A stretch of DNA of 64,000 nt from Nocardia sp. (GTDB lineage: Bacteria > Actinomycetota > Actinomycetes > Mycobacteriales > Mycobacteriaceae), in the NCBI RefSeq assembly GCF_025465275.1, contig NZ_JAODNK010000010.1, positions 1 to 64,000 on the forward strand. Reading direction: 5' to 3'. The notes under the pieces are model-generated. The model did no database searches, was not told the DNA's origin, and saw only the letters and a program-made list of their open reading frames with translations. Of the stretch, positions 24,829-33,072 are shown in pieces (within the stretch, counting starts at the first letter, position 1; the number at the start of each line of letters is the position of its first letter). A program made the translations under genes and the position numbers.

Positions 24829-25398
24829 TCAGCGCACGAGGGGGAGGAAGATCGTGTCGACGATCTCTTCGAGGATATGGTCCGGCGCCGAGGTGAAGGT
24901 CGTGACGAATTCATTGCGCAGCAGGTCGAAGGGGAGGGACTTGATGCGTTCGGTGAGGTGTTCCGGTGCGATCTCACCGCGGGCCACGGCGCGGTCGAAG
25001 AGTACATCGACAGCGTCCTTTCGGCCCGTGGAGAGCGGGTCGCGCAGGTCGCTGGGGTTGATTCCGGTCTCCTGGTAGTAGCTGGCCAGCTGCACACTCA
25101 TGACGAGGAAAAGCTGGACGCGAGTGGCGTTGATCTCCCGCATGAGGGTGAGGACGTCGCCCCGCAGACTTCCCGTGTCGGGGACGCCGAGGCGGTATTT
25201 GCGCAGAATGTGGACGATCGTCGCCCGGATGAGTTCATTGCGATCGGCCCAGCGGCGGTAGAGAACGGAAGGGCTGGTGCCCGCGCGTTTGACGACGGCG
25301 TCCACGGTGAACCTGGCGTAGCCGCTGTCGGTGAGCTCGTCCCAGGCCGCGTCGAGCAGCGCCTTCTCCAGTTCGGCTCCGCGGCGTCGCTCGGGCAT
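24829..25398 (-). CDS. TetR-family regulator of the divergent drug exporter
   Basis: 189 residues from the ATG, which has AAAGGAG eight bases upstream; a TTG two codons earlier is less likely. The HTH is LLDAAWDELTDSGYARFTVDAVV and AGTSPSVLYRRWADRNEL (core SPSVLYRRW). The C-terminal domain resembles TetR_C_16-type regulators. It is divergent from a DHA2-family MFS exporter, and two inverted copies of one 20-bp sequence lie between them, so it almost certainly represses that exporter. Confidence 0.88.
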   Translation of the reverse strand: MPERRRGAELEKALLDAAWDELTDSGYARFTVDAVVKRAGTSPSVLYRRWADRNELIRATIVHILRKYRLGVPDTGSLRGDVLTLMREINATRVQLFLVMSVQLASYYQETGINPSDLRDPLSTGRKDAVDVLFDRAVARGEIAPEHLTERIKSLPFDLLRNEFVTTFTSAPDHILEEIVDTIFLPLVR

Positions 25399-25414
25399 CT
25401 GCAATTCTCCTTTG

Positions 25415-25477
25415 GATAGAGTTGTCTATCTTATCTTAGCGCGGTACCGTGGCGGCAATAAGATAGAACTCTCTACC
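25415..25477. promoter_or_regulatory. Two inverted operator copies between TetR and DHA2 exporter
   Basis: GATAGAGTTGTCTATCTTAT (25415-25434) and the opposite-strand version ATAAGATAGAACTCTCTACC (25458-25477) are near-identical inverted copies. One abuts each gene, as expected for a repressor that controls both. The downstream AAGGAG of the exporter begins right after the second copy. Confidence 0.75.
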
Positions 25478-25491
25478 TTAAGGAGCTGTAC

Positions 25492-26967
25492 GTGAACGCC
25501 CGCGTTGCCCAGCCATCCCTCGCCGCAGACCCCGACCGCATCGACCCGGCACTGCGGCGCATGACCTTCACCCTGATCATCGGCGCGCTCGCCGTCATCT
25601 TCGACACCACGATCATGAGCGTCGCCATCAACAGCCTCGCCGGGCAGATGCACGCCTCGCTCGGCACCATCCAGTGGGTGAGCACCGCGTACCTGCTGGC
25701 CCTGGCCGCCACGATGCCGGCGGTCGGGTGGGCGCAGTCGGTCCTGGGCGGCAAACGCCTGTGGATCGCCGCCCTTGGCATGTTCCTCATCGGGTCACTG
25801 CTGTGCGCCGCGGCGTGGAATGTCCCGAGCCTCATCGCCTTTCGCGTAGTCCAGGGCATCGGCGGCGGCATCATGATGGTGCTGATGACCACGCTGATCA
25901 TGCAGGCCGCCAAGGGCCGCAGTATCGGCAAGGTCATGTCCCTCATCACCGTGCCCACCGCCCTGGGTCCGGTCCTGGGCCCGGTCCTCGGCGGCATCAT
26001 TCTGCACCTGGGCGACTGGCGCTGGATCTTCCTGTTCAATGTGCCCTTCTGCGTCATCGGCGGTTACCTGGCCGCGCGCAACCTCCCCGCCGACAGTCCC
26101 CGCCCTGGTTCCCGCGCCCGCCTGGACATCGTCGGCATGCTGCTGCTGTCGCCCGGCATCGCCGCCGTCATCTACGGCCTGACACAGCTCGGCGGATCCG
26201 GCGGGTTCGCGAGCCCCGAGGTGGGACTGCCCCTGATCGCCGGGCCGGCCCTGCTGGCCGGCTATGTCGGCTGGGCGCTGCGGCGCGGATCGGATGCCCT
26301 GATCAACATCCGGCTGTTCCGCCACCGCTCCCTCGCTGCATCATCGGCGCTGGTCTTCCTCACCGGCGGTGCCCTCTACGGAACCATGCTGCTGCTCCCG
26401 CTGTACTGGCAGCAGGTGCGTGGCGAGGACGCCCTCGGCGCCGCACTGCTGCTCATCCCGCAGGGCCTGGGCACCCTTGTCTCCCGGTCGCTGGCCGGCC
26501 GGTACATGGACCGCTTCGGGGCGCGCCCGGTCGCCATCGTCGCCTTCGTTCTGACCTGCGCGGCCACCGTGCCGTTCTGCTTCGTCACCGCGACCACGAG
26601 CAATATCGCGCTGATGGCCGTGCTGTTCGTGCGCGGCGCCGGACTCGGCGCGGCCATGATCACACTGATGGGCGGCGCCTTCGTCGGGCTCGAACCCGAG
26701 GAGATTCCGCAGGGCTCCAGCATCAGCCGCGTCGCCCAGCAGGTCGGCGGCTCCGCGGGCACCGCGATCCTCGCTGTGATCCTGCAGCGCACCGCCACCG
26801 GCGCCCACACCCCCGCAGCCCTGGCCTCGGGTTTCGGCGCCGCCTTCTGGTGGGCAACCGCGTTCACCATCGCGGCTGTCCCGCTCTGCCTCCTGCTTCC
26901 GGGCCGACCCAACCCGCAAGCGCAGGACCAGGACGCCACGCCCGATGCAGAGCCCGCCCAAGTCTGA
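25492..26967 (+). CDS. DHA2-family (EmrB/QacA-like) MFS drug exporter
   Basis: 491 residues with about 14 transmembrane segments. DTTIMSVAI in helix 1 and WVSTAYLLALAAT in helix 2 are the DHA2 signatures, and GPVLGPVLGG at about 162-171 is motif C of drug/proton antiporters. The start is GTG with AAGGAGCTGTAC upstream. It is probably a drug or toxic-compound exporter repressed by the divergent TetR protein. The substrate cannot be predicted. Confidence 0.9.
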   Translation: MNARVAQPSLAADPDRIDPALRRMTFTLIIGALAVIFDTTIMSVAINSLAGQMHASLGTIQWVSTAYLLALAATMPAVGWAQSVLGGKRLWIAALGMFLIGSLLCAAAWNVPSLIAFRVVQGIGGGIMMVLMTTLIMQAAKGRSIGKVMSLITVPTALGPVLGPVLGGIILHLGDWRWIFLFNVPFCVIGGYLAARNLPADSPRPGSRARLDIVGMLLLSPGIAAVIYGLTQLGGSGGFASPEVGLPLIAGPALLAGYVGWALRRGSDALINIRLFRHRSLAASSALVFLTGGALYGTMLLLPLYWQQVRGEDALGAALLLIPQGLGTLVSRSLAGRYMDRFGARPVAIVAFVLTCAATVPFCFVTATTSNIALMAVLFVRGAGLGAAMITLMGGAFVGLEPEEIPQGSSISRVAQQVGGSAGTAILAVILQRTATGAHTPAALASGFGAAFWWATAFTIAAVPLCLLLPGRPNPQAQDQDATPDAEPAQV

Positions 26968-27134
26968 GCTTGAGATTTAAGTGCGCCACGAGCGCGGAAG
27001 GGAAGGTCCCATAGGTAGGTGACCTTGCTGGATGCGGTGCTGTGCAGGACAAGTCCGGGCTACTCGGCTGGGCTTCGGGCTATTCCTAAAATTCTTCGGT
27101 CTGCAGGCTCGGTTTCCTTTAGACCCGTCGTCCC

Positions 27135-27590
27135 TTATCGGCCGGTCCGCATCGGTTCCGCTAGTCCCAGAACGCGGGTCAGCAGCACAATAAGACTGTC
27201 TCGATCGGTCGCCGATAGTGCGTTGCACAGATTGTCCTGGACCGCGCTCAGCGTCACGTCCCATTCGTCGAGTCGCCGTCGCCCCGCTTCGGTGAGCGTG
27301 ATCAGGTTGCGGCGTCGGTCGGTGGGATCTGGTGCACGTTCCACGTGACCTTGCTCAGCCAGTTCGGCGACCATGGCGTGCATGTCGCTCTGGTCGATTC
27401 CACACCGCTGGCCGATCTGCACTTGACTGCTCGGGCCGAACTCCTCCACCGCGGCGAGGATCGCGAAGTGGTAGGCGTGGGCGCCCGCAGTGGCCATCGC
27501 TTCTTTGACGAGCTGATGTGCCCTTGTCGAAGCCTTGTTGAGCAGCCAGCTGGGTTTGCTGCGCAGTCGGGTGGGGGCGTCCATCTCCAT
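27135..27590 (-). CDS. MarR-family transcriptional regulator
   Basis: 151 residues with the winged-helix MarR fold: VQIGQRCGIDQSDMHAMVAEL is the helix-turn-helix at about 57-77 and APDPTDRRRNLITLTEAGRR is the wing (DxRxxxxxLT). It is divergent from a GlcG/HbpS-like gene across a 38-bp near-perfect palindrome and probably represses both. Two adjacent ATG codons (27590, 27584) are possible starts. Confidence 0.9.
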   Translation of the reverse strand: MEMDAPTRLRSKPSWLLNKASTRAHQLVKEAMATAGAHAYHFAILAAVEEFGPSSQVQIGQRCGIDQSDMHAMVAELAEQGHVERAPDPTDRRRNLITLTEAGRRRLDEWDVTLSAVQDNLCNALSATDRDSLIVLLTRVLGLAEPMRTGR

Positions 27591-27634
27591 GAACGAATTC
27601 TAGCCAATCGCTTGGTCGCTCCCACTAATTCAGC

Positions 27635-27672
27635 TATCCTTGGTCGAACCAAGCTTGGTTGATCCAAGGATA
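27635..27672. promoter_or_regulatory. 38-bp palindromic MarR operator
   Basis: The central AACCAAGCTTGGTT is a perfect 14-bp palindrome, flanked by TATCCTTGG on the left and its complement CCAAGGATA on the right, with only three variable positions between on each side. A further CCAAxxxxTTGG pair sits at 27604-27615. The element lies immediately upstream of the GlcG-like gene and about 45 bp from the MarR start, matching a dimeric winged-helix repressor binding as more than one unit. Confidence 0.8.
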
Positions 27673-27687
27673 ATGGAAGTTGGAAAT

Positions 27688-28137
27688 ATGTCACTCACTC
27701 TGAACGAAGCTCGGGCAGTCAGCCTTCGTGTGCGCGAGCATGCCGAAGCGCTCGGTGTGCAGGTCACGGTCGCGGTCGTCGACGGCGGCGGGCACTTGCA
27801 GGTTCTCGATCGCATGGACGGGGCGTCGCCGCTGTCGGCTCGCGTCGCTCCGGCCAAGGCGTCAAGCGTCGCGCTGTTCCGTCGTGACGGCGCTGACCTG
27901 ATGAGGATGCAGCAGGCGTGGCCTGTCGTGTTCGCGCAGATAGATCAGGTAGCAGGGATGCCCATCATCGCCGGCGCGGGCTCTCGGCTGATCCGGCGCG
28001 GCGATGTTGTGGTCGGCGCGCTCTCGGTCAGCGGAAGCTCACCCGAGCAGGACGATGAGTGCGCCGACGTTGGGCTTGGTGCCCAAACGCCCTCTACGTC
28101 AACACCGGTGCCCGCTCGAGCAAGCTACGCCGAGTAG
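27688..28137 (+). CDS. GlcG/HbpS-like (DUF336) heme-binding protein
   Basis: 149 residues from the ATG with GGAAGTTGGAAAT upstream; a longer in-frame ATG runs into the operator. The family (HbpS/GlcG, DUF336) is recognisable from the sequence ALGVQVTVAVVDGGGHLQVLDRMDG and RRGDVVVGALSVSG. Members include extracytoplasmic heme-binding HbpS and genes of uncertain role beside hydroxyacid catabolism. No signal peptide is seen, so this copy is probably cytosolic. It is divergent from a MarR-type regulator, its likely repressor. Confidence 0.85.
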   Translation: MSLTLNEARAVSLRVREHAEALGVQVTVAVVDGGGHLQVLDRMDGASPLSARVAPAKASSVALFRRDGADLMRMQQAWPVVFAQIDQVAGMPIIAGAGSRLIRRGDVVVGALSVSGSSPEQDDECADVGLGAQTPSTSTPVPARASYAE

Positions 28138-28147
28138 CAGAAACAGC

Positions 28148-28192
28148 GAATGTGCCGTAATGCACTGGCCTCCAGTGCATTACGGCACATTC
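28148..28192. terminator. Perfect 21-bp stem hairpin
   Basis: The arms GAATGTGCCGTAATGCACTGG and its exact complement flank a three-base loop, giving 21 uninterrupted pairs. The position, 11 bp after the GlcG-like stop and upstream of the end of the opposite gene, makes a strong bidirectional terminator likely. The unusual perfection could also reflect a palindromic repeat or mobile-element footprint. Confidence 0.75.
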
Positions 28193-28260
28193 CAGATAGC
28201 GGGGTTCACCGGAACCCTGCACGGAACAGCGTGGATCGCTATTTTCGACCGGAACGGCCG

Positions 28261-28485
28261 TCAGTCCGGCGATTTTTCCGGAGCGCATGACGTCGGGTTG
28301 CCGATGGTGTTCATCTCGTCCGTGGTCGCCTCCCGCGGAAAGCGCCACGGATTTCCTTCGGGGGCCGATGCCACGTGGCCGGGGCCATGGCTGGATTTCA
28401 CCCGCCAATGGTTCCTGTAGACGCTGCCGTCGAATTTGACATTGAATGGGCCACGCCCACTCTGACTGCTCCACGCTTCGACCAT
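28261..28485 (-). CDS. Small protein with a CBM5/12-like aromatic pattern
   Basis: 74 residues. VEAWSSQ, VKFDGSVYRNHW, then PEGNPWRFP recall the short carbohydrate-binding modules of chitinases (V-x-Y-x-G-x-x-Y...W pattern), but a match this short is weak. The ATG follows GAGGAGTAG, a good ribosome site. The gene is in the same frame as the preceding secreted-peptide gene and separated from it only by one in-frame TGA and three codons, so the two could be parts of one secreted protein. It has no signal sequence of its own. Confidence 0.5.
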   Translation of the reverse strand: MVEAWSSQSGRGPFNVKFDGSVYRNHWRVKSSHGPGHVASAPEGNPWRFPREATTDEMNTIGNPTSCAPEKSPD

Positions 28486-28494
28486 CTCTACTCC

Positions 28495-28722
28495 TCACCC
28501 TGTCAACAGCATCCGACCGTCCCCGCCGATCATGGGCTCTACCGCCCGCTCAGGTCTACGGAATCGCCTCAGAAACGACAACGGTTGTGTAGTGGATGCG
28601 CCGCCGCCCGGGTCACCGGTGGTCGCATCGGCGGCGGCGACGGCCGGCGCTGATGCGAGCGCACCGGCCATCAGAACTGCGGCGAGAATTCGACTGGAGC
28701 GGGGCACGAGTGAAGTGGACAA
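28495..28722 (-). CDS. Small secreted protein
   Basis: 75 residues from the TTG chosen because GGAG lies five bases upstream; a longer in-frame ATG at 28770 lacks a good site. A signal peptide runs through SSRILAAVLMAGALASAPAVAA with an Ala-rich cleavage region ending AVAA-AD. The rest is a low-complexity Gly/Thr stretch followed by SFLRRFRRPERAV. It ends at a TGA nine bases before the next gene in the same frame. Function is unknown. Confidence 0.55.
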   Translation of the reverse strand: MSTSLVPRSSRILAAVLMAGALASAPAVAAADATTGDPGGGASTTQPLSFLRRFRRPERAVEPMIGGDGRMLLTG

Positions 28723-28845
28723 CAGCTCTCCTACGACCATCCGGGCCGCCGCGGACCGGCGCACCCTCAACCCGAATCAACCAGGCGAGGGTGCGAGGAA
28801 GGTCGAACTTCGGTGCCAATCTGCTGTGAATCCCACACAATTGGA

Positions 28846-29448
28846 CTATCGCGTCGGCTCGGCCGCGCGCCGTCCTCGTCTGCTGCGCAGCCACCGAGCC
28901 GCCCGGAAGGCCAACCAGCCCAGCCCGATCAGCAAGATCAGCACCGCGATGAACGCCACCACCGGCACCACCAGCGCCAGAATCGTGAGCACCAGCGAGG
29001 TTCCGTCCTCGGCGGTGGAAACCACCGGATTCCCCAGTCCTGCAGTGGTTCCCGTGACAAATGGTCGCGCCACCGACCGCCCGACATGCACACTGCCGGC
29101 AGTGACAGCCCCGAGCACAGCGGCGACGGCAGGCGACAGATGCGAGGACAGACTGGTCTCGGCCGTGAAAAGTATCGCCCCGGAGGTCGGCGCGACAAGA
29201 GTTCCGATGCCGTGCAGAACCGAATCCAGCGCCGGAATCTTGTCCCCGACAAGGTCGAGGAGGAACACCACGCCGATCCCGATCAATGCCGGAGTCGATG
29301 ACAGCCAGCCGTAGGAGCTCCCCAGATCGATCCATCCGATCCGATCGGCGGCCCCCACGACCAGCAGCGGCAACCAGGCATTGAGCCCCGCTGCCCCCGA
29401 GAGCCCGAAGGCGCCGAGTATCGCCGCGACGGCCGATGTGATCTCCAT
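28846..29448 (-). CDS. DUF4126 membrane protein
   Basis: About 200 residues with four to five hydrophobic segments. EITSAVAAILGAFGLSGAAGLNAWLPLL at the start (GLNAWLPLL core), LDLVGDKIPALDSVLHGIGT and a glycine-rich middle match the DUF4126 family of small integral membrane proteins of unknown function. The ATG at 29448 was preferred over one 13 codons upstream because the family begins there. It has no evident operon partner. Confidence 0.75.
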   Translation of the reverse strand: MEITSAVAAILGAFGLSGAAGLNAWLPLLVVGAADRIGWIDLGSSYGWLSSTPALIGIGVVFLLDLVGDKIPALDSVLHGIGTLVAPTSGAILFTAETSLSSHLSPAVAAVLGAVTAGSVHVGRSVARPFVTGTTAGLGNPVVSTAEDGTSLVLTILALVVPVVAFIAVLILLIGLGWLAFRAARWLRSRRGRRAAEPTR

Positions 29449-29564
29449 GCCAAGAGTGTGACGCCACGGCCCGAATCGGGCCGACATTTAGCGCCGCGCC
29501 CCGGCCACCCGATACACCGAGCTCACCCTCACCTACCTCGCCGCAATTGTCCTGTGCGCATGCG

Positions 29565-30473
29565 TCACCTGGGGGAGTCGACCACCAGCACGAGCTTCCC
29601 GCGCACGTGACCGTCCTCGCTGACGCGTTGCGCCTCCGCGACCTCGGCCAGCGGGAACATCTGCGCGACCGGGAGCGAGAAGTGCCCGGACTCGACCAAC
29701 TCGCCGATCTCGCCGAGCACGTGCACCGCGCGCCCGCCATCTCCGCGACTGAACGTCACCCCGTACTCCTGCGCGCCGGCGAAGTCGGCGATCGTCACCA
29801 CGTGCTCCGGCCCGCCCGCGAGCCCGATGAGCTCGGGTAGCACGCCGCTCCCGGCGACATCGAGCGCGGTGTCGACACCATCGGGCGCGAGCGCGCGAAC
29901 CCGCTCGACGAGGCCCTCGCCATAGGCGACGGGCACGGCCCCCAGCGCGCGAAGGTACTCGTGGTTTGCCGCACTGGCGGTGCCGATCACGCGCACTCCA
30001 CGTGCCACCGCGAGCTGAACCGCAGCGCTGCCAACACTTCCGGAGGCGCCGTTGATAAGCAGCGTGCCGCTCTTGACACCGAGCTGGTCGAGCGCGCGCG
30101 TGGCCGTCTCGATAGCGGCGGGCAGCGCGGCAGCACCGGCGAAGTCGAGCGACGGCGGAATCGGTGCGTAGTGGGACAGCACCGCCAGCTCGGCCTGGGC
30201 CATGCCCTCGTCGGAGAAACCGAACACGCGATCGCCGACGGCCACATCCGCAACGCCTGCGCCGAGCTCGTCGACAACACCCGCGGCTTCGTAGCCCAGG
30301 GTCTGCGGGAGCTCCTCATCCATCAGACCCTTGCGCTTCTTCCAGTCGCTCGGATTGATCCCGGCGGCGCGCACCGCAATCCGGACCTGGCCGGGACCTG
30401 CATGCGGATCGGGAAGCTCGACGATCTCGAGGACTTCAGGTCCCCCGAACCGGCTGAAACGGACGGCCTTCAT
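29565..30473 (-). CDS. NADP-dependent zinc-independent alcohol dehydrogenase/quinone oxidoreductase
   Basis: 302 residues of the MDR superfamily without zinc ligands. The N-terminal KAVRFSRFGGPEVLEIVELP, AAGINPSDWKKRKG and the NADP-binding GASGSVGSAAVQLA (about 137-150) are clear. The ATG chosen starts the family-conserved KAVRF; a much longer in-frame start is unsupported. It is one of two similar enzymes within 3 kb (the other at 31.5-32.4 kb), probably paralogues. The likely reaction is NADPH-dependent reduction of a quinone or unsaturated carbonyl. Confidence 0.88.
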   Translation of the reverse strand: MKAVRFSRFGGPEVLEIVELPDPHAGPGQVRIAVRAAGINPSDWKKRKGLMDEELPQTLGYEAAGVVDELGAGVADVAVGDRVFGFSDEGMAQAELAVLSHYAPIPPSLDFAGAAALPAAIETATRALDQLGVKSGTLLINGASGSVGSAAVQLAVARGVRVIGTASAANHEYLRALGAVPVAYGEGLVERVRALAPDGVDTALDVAGSGVLPELIGLAGGPEHVVTIADFAGAQEYGVTFSRGDGGRAVHVLGEIGELVESGHFSLPVAQMFPLAEVAEAQRVSEDGHVRGKLVLVVDSPR

Positions 30474-30531
30474 CAATCGCTCCGATCTCGACTCGGGATA
30501 TCGCGGTGGTGTGCGTACGACAGTCTGCCAG

Positions 30532-31224
30532 TCAGGCCGGATCGGCGATGAGCTGCAGGTATGCGGTGTCGAGGGGAATGTCGACCGCGAACCACGCTGC
30601 GGGCCGATCGTCATCGCGAGGGCACCAGGCGGTCGCGATGCACAGTCGGGCTACTTCCGTGGTGGCCAGACCGGGCAGATGCCACGCGATTCGAGCCGGA
30701 TCCGCGTATCGCACACCGTATTCGGATTCATCGTCGCCGGTCGGCAGCTGGCGCGCCCAGCTGGTGGGCATGAGCCGCCCGTCCACGGCCTGCATGGCGA
30801 GCAGTTCGGAATCCGGTCCGCCGATCGACACCATGAAGTGCTCGTTCTCGACACTCACGGCCGCAAGGCATTCCCCGGAGTCCGGGCCGCCGTAGGCATC
30901 GGCGGGCAGGTCGGTCAGTTCGGCCGAGACGACCAGTCCGGACACCCGGGCCCGCGCCTGCACCTGCCAGATTCCGGCCCACACCGGGACCGGTGCGCCG
31001 CCGTCCCAGGCCGGTATCTCGATGCTTCCGATCAGCAGATCGACCGTTGCGGTGCGATGCTGCCACCGATGCAGATGCGACCCATTCGGCAAGCGCCACA
31101 AGGTATTCGGCGCAGCCGGTAGCGCGTCCGATCCGAGTGTGAGGGAGAACCCGACGGTGCCGAGGGGCGTGTCGATCACCGCTGGGCGACGGTCTGCCTG
31201 GGCCAGATGGTCGGTGGGGAGCAT
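30532..31224 (-). CDS. Hypothetical protein
   Basis: 230 residues with no recognised domain. It is rich in short beta-strand segments (LGTVGFSLTLGSD, VWAGIWQVQARARVSGLVVSAELTDLP in part, SIGGPDSELLAMQAVDGRLMP) and has a TAWCPRDDDRPAAWFAVDIPL ending, so a beta-sandwich is likely. No signal peptide or membrane segment. The start is uncertain: the ATG used has a weak GATGGG upstream and a GTG nine codons earlier has none. It sits 58 bp behind the quinone oxidoreductase on the same strand and could share its transcript. Confidence 0.55.
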   Translation of the reverse strand: MLPTDHLAQADRRPAVIDTPLGTVGFSLTLGSDALPAAPNTLWRLPNGSHLHRWQHRTATVDLLIGSIEIPAWDGGAPVPVWAGIWQVQARARVSGLVVSAELTDLPADAYGGPDSGECLAAVSVENEHFMVSIGGPDSELLAMQAVDGRLMPTSWARQLPTGDDESEYGVRYADPARIAWHLPGLATTEVARLCIATAWCPRDDDRPAAWFAVDIPLDTAYLQLIADPA

Positions 31225-31346
31225 GCGCCCATCATGCAGGTCTGCGTTCACGCGGAATCGGTGGGTCCCGAAACTGTCGCCGCCGAAACATGGCGGTCAC
31301 GGTGGCTACATCGACTGCCATAGAACAGCCACCACGGGGGCCGAAT

Positions 31347-31451
31347 ATGGGTTACGGCATCAGCTTTCATCCTGTCGATATGCCCTTGGCCGAGGAACGG
31401 GTCATGCCGTTCCTGGCCGGTCGCGGCAGACGATGCGGCGACCGTCGCTGA
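31347..31451 (+). pseudogene. Fragment resembling the start of an actinobacterial protein
   Basis: 34 codons preceded by GGGGG begin MGYGISFHPVDMPLAEERV and continue MPFLAGRG before running out of frame into RRCGDRR and a stop. The beginning looks like the N terminus of a larger conserved protein (FHPV-MPL start seen in some actinomycete genes), so it is probably a degraded or truncated remnant. It could also be a chance small frame; family not identified. Confidence 0.3.
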
Positions 31452-31463
31452 AACCGTTGTCCG

Positions 31464-32396
31464 CTACTGCAATTCGACGGTCGAGGGGGTTGATGACCTG
31501 CCTCGGACGATCACAACTCGCCGTCCGCGCGTGTGGCCGGCCTGGCTGTCGATGTGCGCTGCCGCGGCCTCGGCGAGGCTGTACGACTTCTCGACCGGGA
31601 GGTGGAGCTTCCCCCGCGAGATGAGGTCGGCAGCCTCGACGAGCGCGTCCGTGACGCTCCCGGCCACCCCGGAGAATCGGACACCGAGCTCCGGCGCACC
31701 GAGATCGGCAATCGAGATCACCTGCTGCGGATCCCCGGTCAGCTCGACGAGCTCGCGGATCACGCCCGATCCGGCCAGATCGAGAGCCGCGTCGACCCGC
31801 CCGAATTGCCGCACCCGTTCGACCCAGCCCTCGCCGTACGTCGTGGCAACGGCACCCAGGCTGCGCAGATAATCCTGGTTCGCGGCCCCGGCCGTCCCGA
31901 TCACCGTGATGCCACGATCGCGGGCGATCTGCAGCACCGCCGATCCGACCCCTCCGGCCGCACCGCTGACCAGCAGCGTCTGCCCGGACCGCACACCGAC
32001 CTGGTCGATGATGCGCAGCGCGGTCTCCACCACCGAGGGGTACCCGGCCGCCTCTTCGAACGTCAGCCCCTCGGGCATGCGGGCCCAGGCCGACAGCACG
32101 GCGAACTCCGCACAGGTGCTCGACCCTTCGCCGAACACGTGGTCGCCGACCTCGATTCCTTCGACGCCCGCACCGACCTCGTCCACCACCCCCGAGGCGT
32201 CCAGCCCGACTCCGGCGGGCAACTCGATCGGATGGACTTTCTGGAACTGGCCTTCACGGATCCGCCAGTCGACGGGGTTCACGCCCGCCGCTCGCACAGC
32301 GATGCGTACCTGACCTGATCCCGCGTGGGGCTCCTCGGCGTCCACGAGTTGCAGAACGTCCGGACCGCCGAACTCGGCGAAGCTCACCTTCTTCAT
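31464..32396 (-). CDS. NADP-dependent zinc-independent oxidoreductase (MDR family)
   Basis: 310 residues, closely similar in layout to the enzyme at 29.6-30.5 kb: KKVSFAEFGGPDVLQLVDAEEP at the N terminus, AAGVNPVDWRIREG, and the nucleotide-binding GAAGGVGSAVLQIA at about 147-160. No zinc ligands. Divergent from a TetR gene with a 19-bp perfect dyad close to both starts, so it is probably repressed by that protein. Quinone or enone reduction is the usual activity of the group. Confidence 0.88.
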   Translation of the reverse strand: MKKVSFAEFGGPDVLQLVDAEEPHAGSGQVRIAVRAAGVNPVDWRIREGQFQKVHPIELPAGVGLDASGVVDEVGAGVEGIEVGDHVFGEGSSTCAEFAVLSAWARMPEGLTFEEAAGYPSVVETALRIIDQVGVRSGQTLLVSGAAGGVGSAVLQIARDRGITVIGTAGAANQDYLRSLGAVATTYGEGWVERVRQFGRVDAALDLAGSGVIRELVELTGDPQQVISIADLGAPELGVRFSGVAGSVTDALVEAADLISRGKLHLPVEKSYSLAEAAAAHIDSQAGHTRGRRVVIVRGRSSTPSTVELQ

Positions 32397-32408
32397 ACGA
32401 TCGACGGT

Positions 32409-32427
32409 AACACTAACGGTTAGTGTT
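32409..32427. promoter_or_regulatory. 19-bp perfect palindrome, TetR operator
   Basis: AACACTAACGGTTAGTGTT has two perfect 9-bp arms around one central base. It is centred between the divergent oxidoreductase and TetR start codons. It is the strongest operator candidate of the TetR-type pairs in the window. Confidence 0.8.
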
Positions 32428-32466
32428 TTGAACCAGCTACAGATTTGTATCTGATAGCATCAACCG

Positions 32467-33057
32467 ATGACCGTGCCGTCCGGCCGTCGTGAGCGCAAAA
32501 AGGCCGCGACCCGCCAGAACATCGCCGACACCGCCCTGCGGCTCTTCCTGGAACGCGGGTACGACGCGGTGGGCATCCGTGACGTGGCCGCCGAGGCCGA
32601 CGTGGCCGTCACCACGCTCTTCTCCCACTTCGCCTCGAAAGAGGCCCTGATATTCGAGCGAGACGAAGACTTCGAGCACCGCCTCGCGCAAGCGGTCACC
32701 GCCCGGTCACCGCACGAGCCGCTCATCCCCGCCCTGCGCCACGAGATCCAGGCCATGGTGCGACACTGCGCATCGGACACCGCCGCCCCGATCTGGCGCA
32801 TGATCGACGAATCACCTGCCCTGCGGACCTACGAGCAGTCGATGCGGCTGCGTCACGCAGACTCCCTGGCAACAGCCATCGCCGCCGATCTGAACCTGCC
32901 GGAGCCGACAACGGCCTGCCGGACCATCGCGAGATTTGTGGTCGACTCCCATTCGCTGGCCCGTGAGGCGGCCGATCCGGACGCCGCAGTGGACGAGATC
33001 TTCCGGATGATCGAGGCGGCCTGGGACGTCGCTTCGCTTCTCCCGCAACGCATATAG
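32467..33057 (+). CDS. TetR-family transcriptional regulator
   Basis: 196 residues with HTH RQNIADTALRLFLERGYDAVGI and AEADVAVTTLFSHFASKEAL (recognition helix VTTLFSHF). The C-terminal region is of the TetR_C_17/acyl-carrier type, with no clear ligand. It is divergent from the MDR oxidoreductase and probably represses it and itself through the 19-bp dyad. Confidence 0.9.
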   Translation: MTVPSGRRERKKAATRQNIADTALRLFLERGYDAVGIRDVAAEADVAVTTLFSHFASKEALIFERDEDFEHRLAQAVTARSPHEPLIPALRHEIQAMVRHCASDTAAPIWRMIDESPALRTYEQSMRLRHADSLATAIAADLNLPEPTTACRTIARFVVDSHSLAREAADPDAAVDEIFRMIEAAWDVASLLPQRI

Positions 33058-33072
33058 CCGCAGACTGCCACC

